A DNA stretch of 64,000 nt. Source: Callorhinus ursinus (Eukaryota > Chordata > Mammalia > Carnivora > Otariidae). Under the pieces are notes generated by a model. That model did not search any database, had not been told where the DNA came from, and worked only from the letters and a program-made list of their open reading frames with translations. The stretch spans positions 23,292,896 through 23,356,895 of the forward strand of contig NW_020312827.1 of the NCBI RefSeq assembly GCF_003265705.1, in the 5' to 3' direction. The stretch's first letter is position 1. Each line of letters begins with the position of its first letter. Both the position numbers and the translations under genes were made by a program. Shown in pieces: positions 1-10,600 of the stretch.

Positions 1-294
1 TTGTAAGGAATAGGTACTTACAAGACCTTTTAAAGTCATTCCCCAGACTTCTGATGAAAACCTACTTAGTGGTAGGAATAAAGAAAACATTTGTCTTTTG
101 TGTTGCAATAAGATCTTTCCCCAACAGCTTTGTTTACATTACCAATTTGCATTATCTATACCTTGGAAGAAAGCCTGTGAGAGGCAAAAGTAAACCTTGA
201 CTTAGGAAAAATCCAAATGAAATCAGTACCAGATTCAGAAAACTGCCAAGATGTTCCAAATGCCCAGTTGCCAGCTTATTCCTTTCTTATTCCA
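1..294. other. unassigned non-coding sequence
   Basis: AT-rich sequence without an open frame of note or a repeat I recognise. Nothing further can be supported. Confidence 0.5.
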
Positions 295-355
295 AATAAT
301 AATAATAATAATAAATAACAACAACAACAAAAAAAAAACAATAAAAACAAAAACA
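295..355. repeat. A-rich simple repeat (AAT/AAC type)
   Basis: Runs of AAT, then AAC, then a ten-base A run and AAAAC units. It is low-complexity DNA; the short open frames that cross it on both strands encode only poly-Ile/Asn/Lys and are not genes. Confidence 0.85.
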
Positions 356-775
356 GCCCTTCCCAAGGCAGGTTTTCTTTCAACTGAACCAAATCCTCTA
401 TCCTTTGATCTCTGTTTCTCTGAAGAGATAATGGCCATACATTTATGAGAGGACCTCATATACAGGGTCAACACAGAGTAGTTGAGCCCAAATAAATGAC
501 TGATGATCATTAATTGTAAGCATACAATCGGTATTACTGGATGGTGAGAACGAGGTGACTAGTAGAGCAGCGTAAATATGGAGCCTCTTCAGTCCTCAAT
601 GAATAGAGAGTGATCGATTTATTGACTGGTTTTATTGAGCCCATGATGGTTTTATTTAGCCCATGGCTTCCAGGAGCCACCTTGGGTCTTTGACTACCAT
701 AAACTAAGCAATAAAAAGCCAAAAAACCACTTCTGTCTTTTGAGATATACATATTTTTTAAGTACACCTGGTCCA

Positions 776-1017
776 GGGGCACCTGGGTGGCTCAGTCAGT
801 TAAGCATCCAATTCTTGGTTTCAGCTCAGGTCGTGATCCCAGGGTCATGAGATCGAGCCCCACACTGGGCTCTGTGCTTAGCACAGAGTTTGCTTGGGAT
901 TCTCCTGCCCTCTCCCTCTTCTCCTCCTGCTTATGCTCTCTTTCTTTCTCTCTCTCTTTCATGCTCTCTCTCCCTTTCTCTCTCAAATAAGTAAATAAAT
1001 GAATCTTAAAAAAAAAT
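776..1017 (+). mobile_element. carnivore tRNA-derived SINE (SINEC), sense
   Basis: The tRNA-like head GGGGCACCTGGGTGGCTCAG is followed by the B-box-like GGTCGTGATCC region, a CT-rich tract and an A-rich tail. It is flanked by an imperfect target-site duplication, AAGTACACCTGGTCCA (760-775) and AAGTATACCTGATCCCA (1018-1034). The mismatches and the intact length suggest an older member than the copy at 1531. Confidence 0.95.
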
Positions 1018-1382
1018 AAGTATACCTGATCCCACTAACTGCCCAGAAGGACAGAGCAGCAATATAAAAAAAAAAAATGTTGGTTAGTATTCAGGGAACA
1101 GAAATTTCCAGCACATTTCAGATAAAGAAGCTGAAATTGTATAGCTGGGAAGCGTCAGGAATGAGAATGAGACAAGGGCAAAGAGCCTACTGGGTTGACT
1201 GAAGGGCGGTCCCTGCCCCTACAGAGAATCTCCTATCTGAAGGGTTGTGGAGGGGTGGGAGACAATTTTGATTCCTGACCCTTGATAACTGGTGTGAAGC
1301 TGAGGAACTCACTCTGTGCCTTCCTAAGCCTGAGCCCGTGTGGAAAAAAAAGACAAGAAGGGAATATACCAACATGATTAAA
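1018..1382. other. unassigned non-coding sequence
   Basis: Apart from the SINE target-site copy at its left edge and a short A run near 1070, I see no gene or repeat in this stretch. Confidence 0.45.
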
Positions 1383-1530
1383 GTGGTTGTGTCTGAATAG
1401 TAGGATTATGGGTGATTACCATTTTTCTTTGTGCTTTCCCATAGTTTCAATATTTTCAACTATAGGTAGGCATTAATTTTAAATACCCAACTTTTGTTAA
1501 ATATGAACTTTTATTTAAAAAAAAACATTA
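1383..1530 (+). mobile_element. old L1M 3' UTR fragment
   Basis: The phrase around TAGGATTATGGGTGATTACC followed by T-rich sequence matches the 3' UTR style of old mammalian L1M/L1ME elements. The younger SINE at 1531 lies directly after it. Assignment is from memory of the family and the 5' end is uncertain. Confidence 0.55.
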
Positions 1531-1730
1531 GGGCGCCTGGGTGGCTCAGTCGTTAAGCGTCTGCCTTCGGCTCAGGTCATGATCCCAGGGTCCTGGGATC
1601 GAGCCCCACATCGGGCTCCCTGCTCCGCGGGAAGCCTGCTTCTCCCTCTCCCACTCCCCCTGCTTGTGTTCCTGCTCTCGCTGTCTCTCTCTCTGTCGAG
1701 TAAATAAATAAAATCTTTAAAAAAAAAAAA
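1531..1730 (+). mobile_element. young carnivore SINE (SINEC1-like), sense
   Basis: A complete copy with head GGGCGCCTGGGTGGCTCAGT, the tRNA-related region, the CTCCGCGGGAAGCCTGCTTC segment, a TC tract and an A-rich tail. The flanks repeat AAAAACATTA (1521-1530 and 1732-1741), a short target-site duplication. Its low divergence from the other young copies in the window suggests late insertion. The subfamily form is the one seen in arctoid carnivores. Confidence 0.96.
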
Positions 1731-1904
1731 CAAAAACATTAAACATTAAGCACAACAATGACCATATAACCAGCTGGATGGCAAAAGGAGAAAGTTCTGT
1801 AAGACTTAACTTGTCCTGGCAAATCATTGGCCACAGTAACCTGCATAGGTGACAGCTTCATCCTTCCTAATAATTGTTAGTATTTTCTTGGTTATATTAC
1901 CATA

Positions 1905-2140
1905 GCTACCATTTATTGAGAGCTTACTCTGTGTTTAGTGCTACACTAAGAGCTTTAGTCTTATTCTCTTAGTTAATTACCAGAACATCTTTACATGCGG
2001 GGCACTGTCATTATCACCATCTACACAGGAAGAAACTGAGGCTTGAGAGGTCAGGCAGCTTGCTAGGGAAAACATGGCAAATGGGTGACTACTGAAACCA
2101 AGAAAGATATGAAGCCAGATCTGAGGGCACAGTCCCAAAC
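1905..2140 (-). mobile_element. MIR SINE relic, antisense
   Basis: Reads as the reverse complement of MIR: ATTTATTGAGAGCTTACTCT, then GGAAGAAACTGAGGCTTGAG and a decayed TCAGGCAGCTTGC segment. MIR is an ancient tRNA-derived SINE shared by all mammals; divergence is high as expected. Confidence 0.75.
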
Positions 2141-2211
2141 CACTGGTAAAAATCAAAACTTGCTTAAACATCATATTTTACCCTTTTCTCTACTCTGCGT
2201 TGCCCCTACAC

Positions 2212-2372
2212 TCACTTGAGCATCTCTCGTTCAGCACACTCTCTCAAATGTAAGCTTCTTGGCAGAAGAGATTTTTGTATGTTTTGTCCACTGCTATGTC
2301 ACCAGAGCCAAGAATAGTGCCTTCACATAACAGACACTCAATAAACATTTGCTGGGTTGATGAATAAACTCT
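2212..2372 (+). mobile_element. L2 LINE 3' end
   Basis: Contains AAATGTAAGCTTCTTGGCAG, TTTGTCCACTGCTATGTCAC and CAATAAACATTTGCTGGGTT, the order found in the L2 3' end. No coding potential is left. Confidence 0.75.
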
Positions 2373-2539
2373 AACACATCAGATTCTAACCACAATATTA
2401 TCTTTGCAGTTGTCCAGTATCTACAAGCCAAGTAGTTTCCACACTTTTTCAATCTTCTACTATGATTAAGATTATCATAGTTCTACTGTTCTCCAAACAA
2501 TTTTCCTTTACATACTAGACTCCTACCCAGACAAACCCC

Positions 2540-2835
2540 TGCAGCTTATGATGGCTTATGACTGAGTTCTAGCCAGTGGACTATGGGTGGAAGTGATGTG
2601 TCCACCTCTAAACATGACCTATAAAAGCCTAATCTTCCATGCTCTCTTCTTTCATCTGCTGGATGCATGACTGAGGCAGCAAATGGAAGAAGCCAGGATC
2701 CCTGAGTGTCTGCATACCTGCTCTACTCAGCTGATCTACTCTGGGCCTACGCATAAGCAGGAAATAAACTTTTATTTTATTAAGCCAACAAATCTTGGAA
2801 TCATTTGTTATAGCAGCAACTCGTCCCTAATACAT
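2540..2835 (+). mobile_element. MLT1-like solo LTR fragment (ERVL-MaLR)
   Basis: Shows the internal order GAGTTCTAGCCAGTGGACTA, GAAGTGATGTGTCCACC, a GGAAGAAGCCAGGATCCCTG segment and the end AATAAACTTTTATTTTATTAAGCCA...TTATAGCAGCAACT...TAATACAT. The ending is typical of MaLR-type solo LTRs. A relative lies at 52440. No internal retroviral sequence adjoins it. The subfamily is not resolved. Confidence 0.55.
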
Positions 2836-2874
2836 AACCATTTCAGTTAAAGTTATTTGAGCATGCAAATATGA

Positions 2875-3015
2875 GATAGATAGATAGATAGATATGCATA
2901 TAATATGATATATAATTATATATACACACATATACATATTTCCTATATATAGATATATACCCATATATATATCATATATCATATATGGTATGTATATACA
3001 TATATATTTATATAA
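2875..3015. repeat. GATA microsatellite grading into AT-rich hairpin DNA
   Basis: Five GATA units are followed by about 120 bp of TATA-rich sequence with many short palindromes (ATATAT, TATATA, CATATATG). Such DNA is unstable in length and can form cruciforms. It has no sign of a gene. Confidence 0.85.
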
Positions 3016-4116
3016 ACATCAGTAAATTATGTACAAGACCTACTGTAACATTATATAAATTAGAAACCCTACATCAAAATATAAAACTGGAAAGAATGAG
3101 ATACAGATGAAATAAAAATATTTTAAAATTTCTTGCCAATCAACATGGTTCTTCACTGTATTACTAAGCAACATTTCAAGGCACATTGGGACTTAGAGAA
3201 AGGTTTGTCATTAACAATGATGAAAACAAATCTATATTTCAAATGGTCTTCTTGATGATATTTTTGGTGGTTGATTTTATGTCACTCCTGATTAAACCTT
3301 TATTGTTTTTACATCATAACATGGCTGACAAAGAGCTCAAATTAGGAGTAGAGGTGACAGCTCTGCCATTTTCTTGTTGTTCACTTGTAATATTGGTATT
3401 ATTTTCCATCCGAGTTCTCCTTAAAGGAGTTTGTATAAAACACTTGTCTATTTTGTGAAGGTTAGTTTCATAAAAACTAGATCATGTAATCCATAAATGC
3501 ACTTTATCAGGCACAACTACAATGTGATGTGTCAGTTTGCCAAGGGCAAATGAACGGATGAAAGTACCAATATCAAACTTTCCTTTCCTTTAAGGTATGC
3601 GCATCAAAAACCTGCCCTTCCTTCAAGACATGTAAATACGATATGAGACATGTACCATCTGACATCAGACATTTGAGAATGCTACTATCGAGGCACATAT
3701 TAAAAATACATTAAACTTAAAATTTTCCTTTTTCATTATAAAATAAATAGGAGTTTTAGCACTTATGAACCCTGCAATGGACACACTCTATCTTTGAGGC
3801 ACTGTTCTGTCAGGGGTTTCAGACGTCCAAATCCTAGCGCTCTTGATTTCTGAAGTCCATGATCTGCCTCCAAGCTATGCATAGAGTAAGACAGCTGACA
3901 TCACTCCACCTACTTCTCTCCAGCTGTAGCCCCCTACCCCACCCCAAAGCCAGAGTTTTCCCTGTTATCATGGGGTAGGAGCCTTGGTCTCTGTTCCCAG
4001 TGACACTGATAGATATTAGCCAAGCTTTCTTTGATTTGCTCTATGACAAATTATAGAAGAAACAAAATCCTATCTTATCCACTCAAGTCAATGCATATGG
4101 CCAAAAAGGTGACTGA
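3016..4116. other. unassigned AT-rich non-coding sequence
   Basis: A 90-aa open frame (3186-3458) lies here but has no recognisable domain and is expected by chance. I see no repeat that I can name. Confidence 0.4.
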
Positions 4117-4262
4117 GAGGCAGTGTGATTTGGCGACAAGACCCAGGCCTATGAGTGATAAGATCCAGGTTTCATCTGTCTCTTCAATGAAGTCAACATG
4201 TCTCCTCATCTATGGGACAGGAATCGTAACGCCTGCCCTACTGCCTGAGGACTATGAAATTA
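4117..4262 (+). mobile_element. MIR SINE relic
   Basis: GAGGCAGTGTGATTTGG, CATGTCTCCTCATCTATGGG and the following CAGGAATCGTAACGCCTGCC align with the MIR order 'tRNA head, TTTCCTCATCTGTAAAATGGG, GTACCTACC'. The middle is shortened. Confidence 0.6.
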
Positions 4263-4637
4263 GTAGAAAAAGAAAAAAGAACTCTGAGAGAAGAGGCTTC
4301 TTGTAGCCCTGGCTTGGGTGGGTTCCATGAGGGCTCCAGAGAGGCTTCAAATTGGCAAATATTTGAGAAAAGAGGTTCTCAAAAACGATAAGCCTTATCT
4401 GGTGCTGTCTTCCAGGAAATCTTGAGTAACTTAGGACAACACAGGACAAGAAAAACCCTAAAAAATTTTTAGATTTTTACTCCTTTAATTAAGAGCCTTG
4501 AGAAGGCAGGCTCACAGTGGGTAAATGGAGGAGGAGCAAGGCTTCCTGGGCTCTCAAAGTATAGAATGCGTAGCAGACTCTCCATTTGGGCAGAGAGTAC
4601 ATAGCTGTGGGTTGAACAGTAAGGATCCAGGCAGAAC
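4263..4637. other. unassigned non-coding sequence
   Basis: Sequence between two MIR relics, with no gene or repeat that I can recognise. Confidence 0.4.
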
Positions 4638-4880
4638 ACTGTGATTGGCTTTGAAGTCAGGAGTGATTTCAGATTCAGGCTCTGACATTGACTGAATCTG
4701 GGTTATTTAACCAACCTATACGTGCCTCAGTTTTATCCTAAGTCAAGTAGGTATAGTATACCTGCTTGTATCATGCTTATGAAGATTTAATGAAACTCTA
4801 GGTATTCCTGATGTACTCTAGGACTTGGCACATAATAGGTTTTCAATAAATAGTTACCTTCTTCACCATCATTATCATTC
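4638..4880 (+). mobile_element. MIR SINE relic, near full length
   Basis: Runs from a degraded tRNA head through GTGCCTCAGTTTTATCC, a GAAGATTTAATGAAACTCTA segment and GGCACATAATAGGTTTTCAA to TAAATAGTTACC. This is the full MIR order on the plus strand. Confidence 0.8.
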
Positions 4881-6571
4881 ACTTGTCTTGCCCTTGCTTA
4901 ACCCACCTTTAAAAGGAAATAGATAAGGCATAGCTAACATTTGCCAAGTACTTAAGAGTTAGGCTTGGCAAGCACTTATCAACATCAGAGGTTAGAGAAT
5001 TACTTTGTGGTGGGTCATGCAGAGGGGATGCTCATGCCCTGCAAGACCTTGCCAAGAAGTCACGGCTGATAAGCAGTGAAAACAAAGCAACAAACCCTGG
5101 CTAGATTGGAGAAGGGGCAGTGGGTAAGCAGCAGGCAGCCAGCAGCAGGAATGACCTTACTGACTCAAGGACACTCTAAATGAAATGCATGAAGATCAAA
5201 GAGGAAGACAGGAAGGCCTGGAAGATTTGACAAGGGGATCTTACTTCTTCACCAATAAAAAGGCCCCATATGATCCAAGTCCATAGAATCCATCTAACGC
5301 TTCTCATGCAATTGCTGTTGCCTCAAGCCATGCCTGAGCAACCTGGCTCTCCACAGCTCACATTGCACTAAACTCTGTCCTTAGGGAAAAAACCAGAGGG
5401 CCTCCTTCAACAGTGTCTCCCACTGCCACAATGAGCTGTTTAGCAAGACCAAAGTCATACATAGAGATCCCAAGGAGAATCAGGAGCTTTGATCCACCTC
5501 ATACCCACAACACAAGGCCATAATTCTTACAGGCACATTTAATTTTTTTTTCATAAGAGACAAGAGAAATAGAGTAAGTAGGTGATTTAGTGCATCCCCC
5601 TCACCAGGACTAGACAACTCAAAATTCTCTCCTTCTTCATGGAAGCCCTGCTTATGCATAATGATAAGAAAAACATCCCTGTTAAGAACAGGTTGTGTTT
5701 GAAGTGTTCTTATGTATGCCCTTTGAAAAAGAGTAAATCCTTCTTGGTAAAAGGAGAGGCATTAGTTATTTAATTAAACAAAGTAGTTATTGACTTTTTT
5801 AAAGCAATAGGCAAAATTTTCACAAAGAATAGAATTTTTATAATATGTGTATCTCTAATTCCTGTTCCTGAAAATAAACTAGCTAAAAATTTAACCCAGG
5901 TGGAGAGGGGGGAAAAAATGTATTTCAAAGGAGAAACTCATTCTGAAAGAATTAATGTGCAAGCAGAAACTAGAGTGTCTTCCTACAATTGCAACTTGGC
6001 CTTTGAAAAGTATCTTGATTTGATTGCTATTAAAATATAAATCCTAATAGCTTCACAAACAAGGGGAGTCATTTCAGGAAGCAGAGGTGAGAGCTGTACC
6101 AAATCCATAAAGGATATTTGCAAAATACCTTGTAGATAATGTAAACCATGCCACTTAATCAAGTATTGAAAAGGTTCAAATTAATCCTGACTTCACTACA
6201 GTTAATATAAATGTCCCAAGTCAATAAATCTTGATATTGATTAAACTACCCTCCCCACTCAATTCAATTTTTAAGACCCACCAGTTTCCACAGGCAGAAG
6301 GGGCAGATGTGACAATAGCGATTTACAAAATCAATACAGCACAAGAGATCTAGAGAAATTAACTACAGGAGAGATGGCCCATTAAATCATCCAGTCCCTC
6401 TCCAGCTCCTGCTTGGCCCTTTGTAGGCTAGTCTCTTCCAATATATTTGAGCCACTTTACCTAAGTAAGTTGTAGAGATTAACAGATACAAGGGCTTATT
6501 CCTTTTCTGAAGAAACTGGTCCCACCTCCTACCTCCCAATGCTAAGCCCCATGTCTCACTCTACATCAATA
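4881..6571. other. unassigned AT-rich non-coding sequence
   Basis: About 1.7 kb without a named repeat or a credible open frame. The part from 5760 to 6250 is AT-rich with homeodomain-like cores (TTTAATTAAAC near 5770) and may include conserved DNA, but the signal is weak. Confidence 0.4.
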
Positions 6572-6755
6572 ATTCTCAACTCTGGTAGCATAGCAAGTTC
6601 ACCCAGGGAACTTTTGAAATATACCAGTGCCAGGACTCATGCCCAGAGATTTTTATTTAGTTGATCTGGGGTAAGACCTGGGCAACATTGAGGTATTCTT
6701 TTTTTTTTCTTTTAATATCCATGTGATTCTAATATTCAGAAATTTTGAGAACCAG
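6572..6755 (+). mobile_element. hAT-Charlie non-autonomous relic
   Basis: Starts AATTCTCAACTCTGGTAGCA and ends ATTTTGAGAACCAGT, so the two ends are inverted copies, as in the MER5/MER20 group of hAT-Charlie MITE-like elements. The internal CCAGAGATTTTTATTTAGTT fits the same group. Confidence 0.6.
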
Positions 6756-7122
6756 TTCTCTACCAGTTCAAAAGTCTTATTCCTTATTTAGCTTTTGAAT
6801 GCTTTCTTGTTGGCCATATTTACAGTAACTCAGTACTACCAGACTAGGAGTAAGATTATAGATGACAATAAATGAGTGAGTCTCAGCTGGCTGAGGAGCA
6901 CCAGCTGAGAACCCCTGCCATGGGAAATCATTACCTCTGATCAGAGTATGACATACATTGCCGGTGGATTGGGACACCTGAGAAGGAAAAAAAAAATGGC
7001 TGAGGACTATGCTTTAAGAGGAAAAGGACTTTCCCAGCAACTATAGCAGAAGCAGTTAACCACATGGAGAGCTGCCAAAGATAGAAACCCATCAGATTTG
7101 GCATTCCTCTGTTGATCATTTT
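6756..7122. other. unassigned non-coding sequence
   Basis: No gene or named repeat seen. The last 18 bases are the left target-site copy of the SINE that follows. Confidence 0.4.
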
Positions 7123-7312
7123 TTTAAAAGATTTTATGTATTTATTTGAGAGAGAGAGAGCATGTCCGCGCATGAAGGAGAGGAGCAGAGGGAAAAGCAG
7201 ACTCCCCACTGAGCAGGGAGTGCCATGCGATGCAGGGCTGGATCCCAGGGCCCTCGGCTCATGACCTGAGCTAAAGGCAGAGGCTTAACACACTGAGCCA
7301 CCCAGGCGCCCC
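7123..7312 (-). mobile_element. carnivore SINE, antisense
   Basis: Reverse-strand SINEC: T-rich start, GA tract, then GAGCCACCCAGGCGCCCC at its right end. It is framed by a perfect 18-bp target-site duplication, TCCTCTGTTGATCATTTT (7105-7122 and 7313-7330). The direct repeat makes the insertion boundary exact. Confidence 0.96.
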
Positions 7313-7407
7313 TCCTCTGTTGATCATTTTAACGTTAGCTTTGGGAGGAAATAAAATTTAAATATGAATACAAAAAATGCATACCCATACAATCTAAAAG
7401 CTAATTT

Positions 7408-7625
7408 TGTTGAATCCTTACCATATACAGGCACAGTTCTGAGTGCCTTATATGTATTATACACCTAAGTCTCACCACAACCCTATGAAGTAGGGTTGTG
7501 GTATAATAATCCCATTGTAGAGATGAAGAAACTCAGGCACCCAAGCTTACACAGGTTGTAAGTGACGGAGTTGGAATTCCAATTTAGGTAGAGGGACTCC
7601 AGATCCAATGCTCTTGATGATCAAT
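7408..7625 (-). mobile_element. MIR SINE relic, antisense
   Basis: Reverse MIR order: CAGGCACAGTTCTGAGTGCC, ACAACCCTATGAAGTAGGGT, GATGAAGAAACTCAGGC and CCAATGCTCTTGATGA. Nearly full length. Confidence 0.8.
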
Positions 7626-7750
7626 CTCAACCACCTTACAGCACTAGACATAAAGCAAACACCTGAAGCTAGAAACTAAAGGTGGCTCATTAAGTCTCAC
7701 ACATGCTAAGATGCCACTTCTTCGATAAATATCAATAAATAAATATAAAG

Positions 7751-7895
7751 CAGTTGTTTCAAACATTAGCACACATAGTAATCACCAGAATAAATTTTTT
7801 AAACTGCCGGGGCCCTTTCCCTAGAGATTCTGATTCAGTAGTCTGGGTGGGGCCCGTGAACTTGCACTTATAACAACACAGAAACATCTTTTGAC
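7751..7895 (+). mobile_element. MER5A-like hAT-Charlie relic
   Basis: Contains TAGTAATCACCAGAATAAAT, AGAGATTCTGATTCAGTAGT and CTGGGTGGGGCCCGTGAAC, the core of MER5A. The right terminus is worn away. Confidence 0.75.
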
Positions 7896-8523
7896 ACTGT
7901 TAAACTCACCAGAGAAGTTCAGGATGGGAACTCAGAATAAAGCATTTTCGGCAATTAGGAGGGAACTAGGAGTCTTGCAAAAAGTCCTTTCGGGAAGCTG
8001 GAGCAGTAGAAGTTAAGCTACAAAGAGTTCAGGACGTGGGGCCAGTGAGGGGCAGCACCTCTTTCAAAGGGCATCTTGGTTAAGGATAGTACTTTGAGGA
8101 AAGTTATTTTAAGGAGAGGAGAAAGTGCCAGAAGAAAAGGAGAGATTAAAAATTCAAGAAAGACCAGGAGAAATTGATGATGGAACAAGGTTCTAGAGAA
8201 GGCAGGAGGGTACATGACAACTGCAGTGAGTCCACCTGCCAAAGCCTCCATCACAGGAGAGGCCTCCTAGAAAAATGGGCTCATGCCAGGCCTCTTGGCA
8301 CTCTGTCCAGCAGTACAAGAGTGTACTTCCAAACCAGTACTGGATAGCAAGGTTAATAACTATCTTAGGAACAGTTTGTCAATGTCTCTTGAAAAGGAAA
8401 AAAGAACCGTAAGGTACAACATTACCAAGGCATGTCCAAACCCTCGTGGGTACTAGTGCTAGGCTTAACTGACACGTTGTTCCTGGAGGACCATCAGCTG
8501 GTGGGTGTGGAATTCTCTTTTAT
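7896..8523. other. unassigned non-coding sequence
   Basis: Purine-rich stretch near 8090-8210 and otherwise nothing recognisable. The last bases are the left target-site copy of the next SINE. Confidence 0.4.
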
Positions 8524-8740
8524 TTTTTTTAAGATTTTATTTATTTATTTGACAGAGAGAGAGACACAGTGAGAGAGGGAACACAAGCAGGGGGAGTGGG
8601 AGAGGGAGAAGCAGGCCTCCCGCTGAGCAGGGAGCCTGATGCGGGGCTCCATTCCAGGACCCTGGGATCATGACCTGAGCCGAAGGCAGACACTTAACAA
8701 CTGAACCACCCAGGTGCCCCCCCTTTTTTTAAATTTTATT
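8524..8740 (-). mobile_element. carnivore SINE, antisense
   Basis: Complete reverse-strand SINEC with AAGATTTTATTTATTTATTT, GA tract and CCACCCAGGTGCCCC. Target-site copies are GGAATTCTCTTTTAT (8509-8523) and GGGATTCTCTTTTAT (8741-8755), one mismatch. Extra T-rich sequence lies between the SINE head and the right copy. Confidence 0.94.
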
Positions 8741-8954
8741 GGGATTCTCTTTTATGTGGGGTTGCTCCTCTAGTCCGGGAGCTCACAACCCTGACTGCAG
8801 AACTGGCTACGTAATTTATGGGACTAGGCACAAAATGAAAATGTGGAATCCCTTGTTCAAAAATTATTAAGAATTCCAAGATGGCGACAAGGGAGCCTTA
8901 AAACAAGTGTGGGACCCTTCTAAGCACTGTGACTGCACAGTTTGCCTACCCATG

Positions 8955-9126
8955 AATCTGGCCCTGCCTGGCTGCACATTAAAATCACCTGGAGAGCCTT
9001 TAAAACTTCCAATGCCCAGGCCACGCCTGAGACCAATTAAAAACAATCTCTGGGGGTCAGAACCACACAACAGAATTTTTCAAAGCTCCCCATTGACTCC
9101 AGTGTGCAGCCAAAGTTGAGAACCGC
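8955..9126 (+). mobile_element. hAT-Charlie non-autonomous relic
   Basis: Starts near TGCCTGGCTGCACATTAAAA and ends AGTGTGCAGCCAAAGTTGAG, giving inverted ends. The internal CCAGGCCACGCCTGAGACCA and AACAATCTCTGGGGGTCAG fit the MER5/MER20 group. A short open frame crosses it and is not a gene. Confidence 0.7.
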
Positions 9127-9924
9127 TGCTTACTTGTCATAGAATCTGACTTAATATCAGCTTTGAAAATCATTTTAAGAAATCATACCTGAAAAAAATA
9201 TATAATGGCCCCACAAAATGAACCGTAGCCCCATTTACACACTACTGAATCATATTCCTTCACCTACCCATTCCTATAAACTGGTTCAAATTATTAGTCT
9301 AAAAAAAGAATAAAAAATCTCTTCCTAAAAAATATATTTTTTTACCAACAAAAAAAAAAAAAAAAGCAATTTGAGTAATAGAGACCACGCTGAATTCCTT
9401 TAAGGCCCCTGCCTGAATTTTCTTGGCTCTACCAGATGATTTCTTCTAGGGTCTGGGCAGTGGCCCAGAACTCATCCACCCTTCTGAATAATACATGACA
9501 CAAGGCCCTTCCAAGCAACAGTGAGCTTTGGATGGAATGCTCAGTTAAGGCAGGAGAATCTGACCCTCACCAAATCCAAAGCTTGGAATTTATCCCAAGA
9601 GACAGGATCAAATGAGGATGATCATTCAAGCAGCATAGCTGGGCAGCTCCCAGCCAGATGCGTAGCTACCCAAGAGTTCTTAGCCACAAACCCAGCCATC
9701 TAAGGAGAAGAGCTGCTGTGGTGAAGAGAAGAAAGAGGGGCTTCCCACAGGAATCTAAGACCCCAAATGCACTGGGGAAGCCAATTGTTTCATAGTGGTC
9801 TTTAAACAAGCAGTATAGGTTGGGGCAAATTATGGAGACCTCCAATGGTGCCCGCTCAGGATAACAGCAGGGACTGAGGTCTTTCATTCTGGTCCTACCA
9901 GCAATAGAGTAGCAGGGAATGACC
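9127..9924. other. unassigned non-coding sequence
   Basis: Includes A-rich tracts at 9300-9365 and no recognisable gene. A 60-aa frame at 9521 lacks any known domain. Confidence 0.4.
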
Positions 9925-10107
9925 AGGAGGTAGAGCTCACGGGTTAGCATCCCGGCCCCACCACTTAGTAGCTGTGTGACTTCTCTGTCCCTCAGTTTCC
10001 TCACTAGAAAAATGGAGCTAATAAAGTACCATCAAATTGCTATGAAGGTTAATTCAGATAATCCATGTATAGTGCTTAGAAGAGTGCTTAATACATGGTA
10101 AACCCTG
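9925..10107 (+). mobile_element. MIR SINE relic, left part, split by a SINEC
   Basis: GGGTTAGCATCCCGGCCCCA, CCACTTAGTAGCTGTGTGAC and CCTCAGTTTCCTCACTAG are clear MIR. The element stops at 10107 because a carnivore SINE is inserted there, and it resumes at 10215 with GAGTAAACTTTAGC. Confidence 0.85.
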
Positions 10108-10214
10108 GGGCATCTGGCTGGCTCAGTTAGTAGAGCATGTGACTCTTGATCTCACAGTCATGATTTCAAACCCCACATTGGGCAAGGAGCCTACTTAAAA
10201 AACAAAAACAAAAA
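10108..10214 (+). mobile_element. short older SINEC (tRNA-like type) inside a MIR
   Basis: A 107-bp element with GGGCATCTGGCTGGCTCAGT, TGATCTCACAGTCATGAT and an A-rich end; it lacks the long CT tract of younger copies. The target-site copies ACATGGTAAACCCTG (10093-10107) and ACATGGTAAGCACTG (10215-10229) are the MIR tail itself duplicated. Confidence 0.88.
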
Positions 10215-10262
10215 ACATGGTAAGCACTGAGTAAACTTTAGCTTAGCTACCATCATCATTAC
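10215..10262 (+). mobile_element. MIR SINE relic, right part
   Basis: Continuation of the MIR interrupted at 10108: the ACATGGTAAGCACTGAGTAA tail and the following CATCATCATTACC-like end. Confidence 0.7.
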
Positions 10263-10324
10263 CACCACCACCATAGGACTCCTCATAACACATGACTCAC
10301 TTCTCTCCTGCTCTGCCCAAAATG

Positions 10325-10600
10325 AAACAAAGGTTCAAAGAGCTTAAGTGATTGGCTCCAGGTTCCACAGGTCAGTAAGAGCAGCCCTGAAACCCCTGTT
10401 TCCCATCATATATTCTCAACTTCCTCATCTCACTTGAGAACTGAGTAGAGACTCTCTCTGCAGCCCTTCCGGTGTGGTATGCAGCACAATCACAACTTGC
10501 CATAAGGGAGGCAAGAATTAAAGGAGGTGATGTAGGTAAAGCTGGGATGACCTGTCTGTCACACCACAAGCACTCAATCCATGTCAGCTATTGCTATCAT
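10325..10600. mobile_element. probable pair of MIR fragments in opposite directions
   Basis: GGTTCAAAGAGCTTAAGTGA followed by CCACAGGTCAGTAAGAGC (10335-10400) resembles antisense MIR. GGTGATGTAGGTAAAGC and CACTCAATCCATGTCAGCTA (10520-10600) resemble the sense 3' half of another. Both are heavily decayed, so this is a tentative call. Confidence 0.4.

Noticed and set aside
776..860. tRNA-like box A and box B sequences in the SINE heads
   Set aside because: They are the pol III promoter relics expected in tRNA-derived SINEs; the cloverleaf is not intact, so no tRNA gene is called. The same applies to all other SINE heads here.
2870..3020. AT-rich palindromic tract as a replication origin or matrix attachment site
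   Set aside because: Simple AT repeat grown from GATA/TATA units; nothing specific supports either role.
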